Shown here piece after piece: positions 56,594 to 64,000 of a stretch of 64,000 nucleotides of DNA. The position numbers and the translations under genes are program-made. Origin of the DNA: Symbiodinium sp. CCMP2592 (Eukaryota > Sar > Dinophyceae > Suessiales > Symbiodiniaceae); NCBI GenBank assembly GCA_905221615.1, contig CAJNDT010003857.1, forward strand, positions 367,501 through 431,500, written 5' to 3'. Position 1 is the stretch's first letter, and each line of letters starts with the position of its first letter. The notes beneath the pieces were generated by a model. It saw only the letters and a program-made list of their open reading frames with translations, was not told the origin of the DNA and made no database searches.

Positions 56594-56863
56594 TTGCCTG
56601 TGGCACGCTGCCAGATGGCCAGCAAGCAGCGCTGGAGCCGCATGGCTGAAAGGGAAGCAGCGATGCCTCGAAGTGGAGAGATTGGGCAGGGATGGTGGGA
56701 CGGGATGGGAAGAGAGCCGAGGCTCCACTGGTCCGAGGAGGACGGCTACGGCTACAAAGTGATTTGGGTCAAGGGATGGATCGGGCCAATGTCGCCTAAG
56801 GATTTCACAACCACTCGTGTAAAACGAGACTACATCTTCAGCAACGCTGCTTGTGGGCTTCAG
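56594..56863 (+). CDS. Candidate exon, unidentified
   Basis: Plus-strand peptide with natural composition in its second half: GWWDGMGREPRLHWSEEDG, YKVIWVKGWIGPMSP and TTRVKRDYIF. The stop at 56,864 may be real. No family recognised. Confidence 0.3.
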
Positions 56864-56899
56864 TGACCCTTCATGCTGGTGCCGTGCCGGCAATGCGTA

Positions 56900-57830
56900 T
56901 CAGCCAGTTGTCTTACTGAAACACTCACTTGGGATGCGGGCTGTCAGCTGCGGTCAGACTGCTGTATCCCTTGATGGGCTTCGTCTTGCATGACTTCGAG
57001 TCCTGTCCATCGGGAGTTTGCTTCACTCCTTGGATGGTGAGCAGTTCAGACGCCGGGCCAAGCAGATCGCTTGTTGGGACCGTTGCCTGGTTGCCCTCTG
57101 AGGGCGACGTGTCCAGAGCAGTCACACGCCGGTTATGGTTTGTGGGGGTTCCCACGCAGTGCGTCGAACTGTTGGCATGCTGCAGTGTGAAGTGGGATCT
57201 ATAAGTGTCGAGCGCCTGTGTGATGCAGTCGACATGTGCACACTGCATGTGCACTTGCCGTTTCGTGCTGTTGCCACGCAGCAGATTGCAGAAATGGTTG
57301 TGGTTCCGTAGAGATGATCCGGGCTTGGTGACAGTGCGCCAGAATCAGAGGCGGCCGCACGATGACACAGGCAGGCCGTGCGCCAACCGCAAATACAGAC
57401 ATGTTCTTCATCGCGGCCGTGCCAGATCGTTGATCGTTGGATTCAATCAAGACCGTGAGAGCTCTGCGGTACCGAAAAGAACGAGCACTCAAAGCCGTGG
57501 TTGCTCCAGGACGGTTTTAGACAAGTATCCATGTGCAGAGCTTCGGACATTTTCTTCTGGTTCCCTTGCACTTTTTATCTGAGTCCCCACTTCGTCGACC
57601 GTGCGTGTGGTTTCGTCATGATTCCGAATCCGGTCGGAGCTTCCTCACGAATTTTCTTGGGTAGTTGTCAAAATTATGTCCCCTTTTTTGGGTACCCTAA
57701 ATCATAGGAGTGCCGTATTTTAATAGGGACCCAAACATTAAAAGGGACCCTAATTTTATTATGTCCCCTATATTATGGTACCCTTATAGATCCCTTATAG
57801 ACCCCTTTAAAGGAATCCTATTCTCATCAT
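56900..57830. other. Spacer with AT-rich GGGACC/GGTACCC repeats
   Basis: No gene seen. From 57,660 to 57,830 an AT-rich block has repeated TATGTCCCC, GGGACCC and GGTACCCT words in both orientations, resembling the non-autonomous element at 449-675 in style. It may be a decayed MITE. Confidence 0.35.
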
Positions 57831-57856
57831 TAAGTACAACCACCGCTTCCTGAGCT

Positions 57857-57990
57857 CCAAGGCGCTTTCTGCGCCTGCGACTCGCAGTCCTACTCGGTGC
57901 TCGGGACGGCCAAAGGCGGAATCTACTTCTTGAAGTGCCCTTCTTTGCTGCCGAAGGGTCTCGAGATCTCAGAAGAAGCGCATGTCATCT
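57857..57990 (+). CDS. Candidate C-terminal exon, unidentified
   Basis: After CGCTTCCTGAG, a frame reads LQGAFCACDSQSYSVLGTAK then GGIYFLKCPSLLP and EISEEAHVI with stop TGA. Composition and the clean stop suggest the last exon of a gene. No family assigned; upstream exons were not located. Confidence 0.4.
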
Positions 57991-57997
57991 GAGAAGA

Positions 57998-57999
57998 TC

Positions 58000-58033
<34 letters not shown>

Positions 58034-58038
58034 CAGAT

Positions 58039-58119
<81 letters not shown>

Positions 58120-58130
58120 CAGATTAGTAC
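57998..58130. repeat. (GTA)n microsatellite
   Basis: About 40 AGT/GTA triplets in two blocks interrupted by AGCAGATTAGTA. The tyrosine-run frame on the minus strand is its simple translation. Confidence 0.97.
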
Positions 58131-61120
58131 TAGTAGTTCTGGGGAGTTCGTCTTCCGAGGTACCGAAGCGGCTTCACCTTGCGAGCCTACCAGAGGAGGA
58201 CCCGGGACTGAAGAGCTCGTGGAAACAGCTCTTTCTTGCAGAGAAGCATCCCTTCTTCTGCTTCTTCTTTTGGTTCTTGTTCGTACCATGTATTGCATGT
58301 AATGTGTTATATGTTATGTAGTGACTCGTGTTGTTAGTACGATTCGCATTATCGATCTTCCCTCAGCATCGCAATGAAGCTCTGGGAGGCGGGAGGACAT
58401 CGAGGAATGGCCCTCGGCAGCAGGCGCTTTGACTGCTTTGGGAAGGGTTGGCGGTTTAGGGTTTGGGGTTTTGGATTCAGGGTCTAAGGGTAAGTTTAGC
58501 GTTTAGGGTTTACTGTAACTGTGGGGGGCACAGGGTTTAGGGGTATAGGCTTGGGATTTAGGAGGGTTGTTGCTTGTGGTCTTGCATGTGCAGTCGTCCG
58601 GAAATTGACATCGAATGTTTGACGGAGTGCAACTTCGTCTACTTTGGCGTTTCGGTCGGGCCGATGCACCAAGTTGCGCACAACGTGCGCCTTTCGCGCA
58701 AAGGATGTGTTTTCCTGGTTCAGTTCAGCATATTGGTGAACCAGGTTCACCTATTGTAATGTTGGACGTCTGATATGTTGCAGCGAAATCGCAACTTGAT
58801 ACGTTGAGCATGATGTTCTAGAGCACTGCGCAGTTTCGTCAGGAGGGCCGGCTGCCAGCTCCAGCTCGGTGCGCTTCCCCAAAGCCTTTTTTGGGTGGAA
58901 GGGCGCTGGGACATGTTAGATGTAATAAACTGGTACATCTGTTGCATCACACATGAGAAAACGTGATGCAAGTTCTGAAGAGCTACATCTGTTGCAAAGC
59001 ACAGCCTAGTGCATCATATTTCTTGAGCAAGCAATACCATAGAGCATCACAGTGTCCATGCAGGCAAAGAAAAAACACCCAACTGTACAGCAATCCAGTG
59101 CAGCAGGGTTTCGTATAGTATATAGGGTTCTCCAGTACAGACATGTTCCAGCGGACCATGTCACACAGTGAAGTGCTGCACAACAGTACTCATGAGTTTG
59201 TACGATTTCGCAGTATCGAAGAACACACGGCGTTTTTGATGGCGGTATGCAGGCTCCGGGATTCAGCTCGGAGATCGTCGCCTTCGAGGGTCCGCCGAGC
59301 CCGGGCGTCGCGGGAGGCGACTGATGAAGAATCCTTTCGAGCATGGCATGTCCCAGTCGGGGCAGGAGACTTAGATGTTTCGAAATCGCGTGTAGCTACG
59401 TTGCAGGGAGTTGCCTCTGCTCCAGACGCTCTCTTGTGAACCTTGTTACATCCGCGAATGCATTCGCCATGCAAGATAAGACACTGCTTCCACTTGCGCA
59501 CCGCCATTTGTGGTTACCCGTTGCCCACAGCCCCAGTTGAAGAGGAACCTGTTCCGAGCAGCTGTTTTACAGACGCAGGAAGCTCCATGGAGCGTATCGG
59601 CAGCCAATGGCCAAGCTGCTCGCCTCCGCGGATGGAGTCTCGTTCTGCGCATTCCTCCAGCTACCTGACACGCTCAGGCCCGCCGAACAGTCAACTCCCC
59701 AGCAGTGTGAAACTGACGGAGGTTTCAGTTGAACTGCGAGCCACCGGCGAGGGGCATCAGCAGCATGATTGCAGGCTTTGAGCACTTGATCCGTGTGTTC
59801 CGCAGCCCCCTTACTTCACGCAGACCATCCTCATGGCCCATGTCAACTCTACCTCAACAAGGTTGCCTATGCTTCAGGCTGCTGGCACAAATTCCATCAA
59901 CCTAACAAAGCACTGCAGCTCAGAAAGTTGTGAATACCCCCCCAAGTAGTGGGGACCGGCAAAGTGGCTCCACGGCGACAGACCCAAAGCTTAGGCTAAG
60001 GGTGGTGAAGGCCCAACACTCTAGCGCATACACTTGCATTGCTGTGATATGCGGCGATACGGAGTAGTGAACAGTGGCGCACGTTCGTGGCTTTGGCGGC
60101 GGGCCAAGGCCATCAGCATGTAACCAAACATGACCTGTCGGCCAGCGTTTGGCAGTGCCTATGCCACCATAGGTTTCTGAGCCAGCCATGCCGGCATACT
60201 CCAAGCGTGCAAGGTCCCAGCTGTCTGTGCCTGATTCTTGGTCTTCTCAGGTCCGATTAGAGGTGTTGCAGGAAGCTGCTCTCTGTGGTCAAGATCAGTC
60301 TGGACATCTTGAGACAATATGCTGCTGAAGCTGCGGCTTGCTACTGTCACCACTCTATGTAGTCGTGACTAGCTACACCAGAGATGTCGAGCTCTGAGCA
60401 ATCGCAGAACGAGGCTGCGCCGGAGGCCGTTGAGTACCGTTCAGGTCCTGAGCCACCTGGCCGGGGCCCTCAAACTCTTCGAACTTGCTCTAATGACTCT
60501 AATGCTTGCAGAATTCATGAGTGAGTCCTTGTTCGGACACCGTGCCTTGTCGGAAGCAACCGAGCAATGCGTCCGAGGCCACTTTCTACTGCATTGGATG
60601 CTTCGCTGCGCGACGCTAAGAAATGTCGGGGAACCGGCAAAGTGCAGCGAATCCCTAAACCCTAACCCTAGCCCCACACCCTTAACCCTGAACTAAAACG
60701 AAAACCCTAAACTTTTCGAGAGCCCTCAGAATCGCTGCACTCGGCTTTAGAATCGCTCGCAGAGGGATTGGTGGTCCCGGCGTGGTGCAGCGGCGGGGCC
60801 GATACCTGGGGCCCGGTCATGGTGCAGCCGGCTGAAATTCATGAGGGCCTTCTTTCTGCTTCCTTGTCGGCCTTGAGGGCTGGTTTCATCCGGCTAAATT
60901 GAGAAGACACCTAGCAGATTAGCAGCTTAGCATGGTTGACTCCAGCATTCTATCCTTCCCTTAGCCTGAACCGTCGCGATACCACAAAGTGCGAGTGCAA
61001 GGCGTGTTTTTCAAATCCCGGAAGTGAGAGCCCGGGGGTCTAGGCGCGGGGTTTCGCCGGTGCATGCTTCAAAACAAACGCTTCAGCTTGGCTCGAGAAT
61101 TCTCCGTTTGATCGGATCCT
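58131..61120. other. Host stretch without assignable gene
   Basis: Holds short telomere-like runs (58,450-58,560 and 60,650-60,712) and overlapping frames with no recognised family. I see no RNA gene. Confidence 0.35.
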
Positions 61121-61127
61121 TTAGGAG

Positions 61128-64000
61128 ATGCTTGGCAGCTTTGGCAGATCGGAGGTGCGTTGGCTTCAGGCTGAAGGGCTCTGGCAGCAAGGCCTCAGTC
61201 TCCTGGAGAATGCGAAGTCAGAACGCAAACACGTGGATGCCATCACCTACGGTGCGCTCGTGGGTGCGTGTGCCAGGGGACAGCAGTGGAGGCCCGCCGT
61301 GGCATTGCTGTCGGAAGCCGAGAGCTTCAGGCTGCACTTGAACGTGGTAACCTGCAACATGGCCATGGGCGCCTGTGCGGCGGCAGCAGAGTGGCAGGTG
61401 GCCCTTGGATTGCTCTCTGATGTCGTGGCCTCTGCACAGCCCGACCTGGTGACTTACAATGCTGCGATCAATGCCTGCAAGGAGGCAAGTACTTGGCACA
61501 GTGCCATGGAGCTCTTCGAGGATTTGCAGGTAAGCCGGTTCCAGCCGGATGCCTTCACACTCGGCGTCGTGGTTAGTGTCGCTCCGAAGCACGCAGCACG
61601 AGTATCGAATAGTGCATGCAGTGCCTGTCTTTCGAGATGTACTTAGTAGGAAGCTTTTTCCAAAACGCTTGCTGCTATCCAGTCTTCAGGCGTGCGAGAT
61701 GGGAAGTCAGTGGCCACAAGCAGTGGAGTTGCTGTCCAGGCTCCCAGAAGGCGTGAACTGTATCAGAGCAGCTTCTTCCAGGTTGTAGCTTTGGTCCTGG
61801 GGGGCGTAGGGGGGCTCGGCTCGTCTTGGAAGCTTTCGGCAGACTCTGACTTAGGTGGCTAGGATAGAGAAGAACCTTTGAGTCAGCACGTGCAGCTGCG
61901 CTTGCCGAGACGTGCAGTGGTTGTTTCAAAAAAGCTTGAGAGGCGCCGGTGGAGATGCAGCCGTGGCATACAACAGGGCCGCCTATGCCTGTGCAAAAAG
62001 CGATGCGTGGGAGCAGGCTCTTCAGGTGCTATGCACGAACACAAAGAAGCAGGTCCGGAGCTACAGCAGCACTTACAATGCGTTGATAGGTGCCTGTGCG
62101 AGGCAGAGGCAGTGGTTGCAAGCTCTGGGTTTGCTCTCCATGGCGCGGGAGCAGCATGAGGGTCCCGATCTATTGGGCTGCAACATTGCCATGGCTTCAT
62201 GCAATCAGTGTGGGCGCTGGGAGCAGGCCTTAGAATTGAGTCGGATGCTGCTGCGACAGCGGCTGCATGAAGATGCCACCACGCTGCAACTTGCTGTGAG
62301 TGCTGCCGAGCTGGGTAGTCTGTGGCTTGAGGCACTTCAGACACTTGGTCCTGTCGGTAGAATTTGCTGTTCAGTATTTTCTCGTTTTGCCGTGTAACTC
62401 GTTTGCAGCACGACGCTTGGTTCGTATTTAGTCTGACCAGGCTTGTCGGCGACTTGACGAGCAGACGGCTGGAATGCCCTGCTTTGACCTGCGGCCAGGC
62501 CATAAGCACATGCGCATCACAAGCCGCCTGGCAAGGTGCACTGTATGTGTTGCGGATGCCAGAGGCAGAAGTACGAGGCTCCGTCATCGTGCAAACCAAA
62601 GCCATATCTGCATGTGCCCGAAGCCTTCTGTGGCAGCGAGCTTTGTCTCTCGGCCATAATGACTCCGACTTAGATGACCCTGGCGGTCAGCCAGACATGC
62701 TAATGTACATGACCTGGATGGGTGCCTTGGAGAGGGAGGCTGAGTGGCAGCAGGCAGTGCTTTTGCTGGACGGCCTGGTCCATCATCGGCTGGTTCCGGA
62801 TACCCTCTTGTGGTCCAGCTTTGTGAAAACCTGCGAGAATGCTGGCCCACCAGCATTGTCGTTCTTATCACACGTTGATAGGTTAGACGGCGACGATGCC
62901 ATGCTTAGAATGGCCATAACAGCAATGGGCAGGCCCGGCAAGTTTCTCGTTGATTATCTTCACCCAACAGTAGAACCCATCTTTTGTTATTTGTGTCCCT
63001 GAGGACAGGCGAATGGGAGCAGGCTCTGCACGTGCTTCATCGACAGGTGGCCGGAGCAAATACAAGTGTACACAATGCTGCCATGTCTGCTTGCTCTGCG
63101 GCTTCTCAGTGGGAGAGGGGCCTGCTACTCTTTGCGTCGATGAGTGACAAGCAGGTGAAGATGGATGCCATAACGTTCGGAGCAGCAATGCGAGCTTGCT
63201 CCGAGGCTGGTGATTGGCAGCTCGCGCTGGAGATTTTTGGGCAGATGGATCAGATGCAGGTGAAGAGGGATGCAATAAGCTTCAATATTGCTATGGGCGC
63301 CATGCAACCTGCTGGACAGTGGCAAAGGGCTTTGACTTTGCTTTGGGATTTGCGGGCTACGACCACAGAGCCAGACCAGATCGCGTATGCGTCATGCGTT
63401 CGAGCTTGTGCCGAAGACAGCTGCTGGCAAAGGGGACTAGAGCTGCTGTTTGAAGCTGGTCTAGTTGACCTCGAGGAATCTCTTCGGAATGCAGCAATCA
63501 GTGCATGTGGCAAGGGTGGCCAGTGGCACGTAGCAATGCAGCTGTTGGCAGATGGCCAGAATCATCCGGGCAGGGTCAGTCTTCTGACCTACAATGCAGT
63601 CATGAGTGCATGTGGGGTCGGTTTGGAGCCATCGAAAGCTATGGCTCTATTCGAGCGCCTGCCTGAGCAGTCACTCCAGCCGGATGAGTTCACTTATGCC
63701 ACGGTAATGGAGGTGTCGGGTGCGAGTGCATTGGGCTTGCTGAACCAGCTCGAGATGGATCACTTGCAGCCTAGCTCGGTGGTATGCACAAGCGCCATGC
63801 AGGGCTGCAGCAGGGGGTTACGGTGGCAAGAAGCGGTGACGCTATTTTCACGAATGCAAGAGACAAGCTTACAGACAAACTTGATCACCTTTAACACGCT
63901 GCTCGATGCGTGTGCGAACGGTGGGGAGTGGCAGGGAGCACTGCAAGTGCTTAGCCAACTCCGAGATGCGATGCTCGAGGCAAGCGGTTGCTTGCCTGCA
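61128..64000 (+). CDS. Pentatricopeptide-repeat (PPR) protein, multi-exon, runs off the edge
   Basis: At least five open stretches on the plus strand (about 61,128-61,571; 61,660-61,780; 61,915-62,358; 62,420-62,945; 63,009-64,000) carry ~35-residue helical repeats with VTYNAAINACKEASTWHSAM, STYNALIGACARQRQWLQAL, SVHNAAMSACSAASQWERGL, LTYNAVMSACG and ITFNTLLDACANGGEWQGAL. This is the PPR pattern with the plant-like/dinoflagellate variant T/S-Y/F-N-A-x-I/M-S/x-A-C...W-x-x-A-L. PPR proteins bind organelle RNA base by base and act in plastid or mitochondrial RNA processing. Introns separate the blocks; acceptors such as TGAGGACAG near 63,008 are visible. The gene start was not found; the last exon is open at the window end. 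Confidence 0.85.

Noticed and set aside
58038..58298. Tyrosine-run protein on the minus strand
   Set aside because: Translation of the GTA microsatellite.

Overview
The window looks like nuclear DNA of a dinoflagellate (Symbiodiniaceae-like), an assignment made from sequence style and not from a marker gene. Supporting signs are sparse GC-rich multi-exon genes, introns that appear to use GC-AG borders, interstitial TTTAGGG-type repeats, many microsatellites, a pentatricopeptide-repeat gene, and a Penelope-like reverse transcriptase with an N-terminal GIY-YIG domain.

Host flanks: 0-11.0 kb holds a MITE-like element, a ~45-bp tandem repeat, a broken PP2C phosphatase, an intact membrane-anchored glycosyltransferase-like gene and an exon resembling UPF0301/AlgH. 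52.4-64.0 kb holds a likely second exon of the same AlgH-like gene, a TTTAGGG-like array, microsatellites, a few unassigned exons and a PPR gene running off the right edge.

The centre (11,022-52,350) is a three-level nest. Level 1 is a minus-strand retroelement bounded by 263-bp direct repeats. It encodes a 941-aa GIY-YIG plus reverse-transcriptase protein and about eight accessory ORFs, including a 2-oxoglutarate/Fe(II) dioxygenase-like protein, a ubiquitin-like protein, a Pro-rich/RS protein and a Cys/His-cluster protein. Level 2 is a TA-flanked DNA transposon (21,593-51,584) with CCGATTAA ends. It encodes a multi-exon pogo/Tc1-mariner-type (DDD) transposase and a Ulp1/C48-type cysteine protease, and is saturated with ATGAG pentamers. 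Level 3 is a complete Polinton-like virus (24,779-44,423; 19,645 bp) with perfect 161-bp terminal inverted repeats and a 5-bp GTTTA duplication, inserted inside a transposon exon so precisely that removing it restores one reading frame.

The Polinton-like virus carries a polymerase B-SF1 helicase-zinc/HNH-like fusion, an rve integrase, a packaging ATPase, an S74-tipped fibre, a major capsid protein split by a frameshift, a lipase-like protein, a penton/minor capsid protein, several small structural or zinc-binding proteins, and a GC-rich host-like block with at least one intron. The perfect terminal repeats point to recent insertion; the capsid frameshift argues that this copy cannot make virions unless it is an assembly error or recoded. 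All family names come from motif reading only; no database search was possible.
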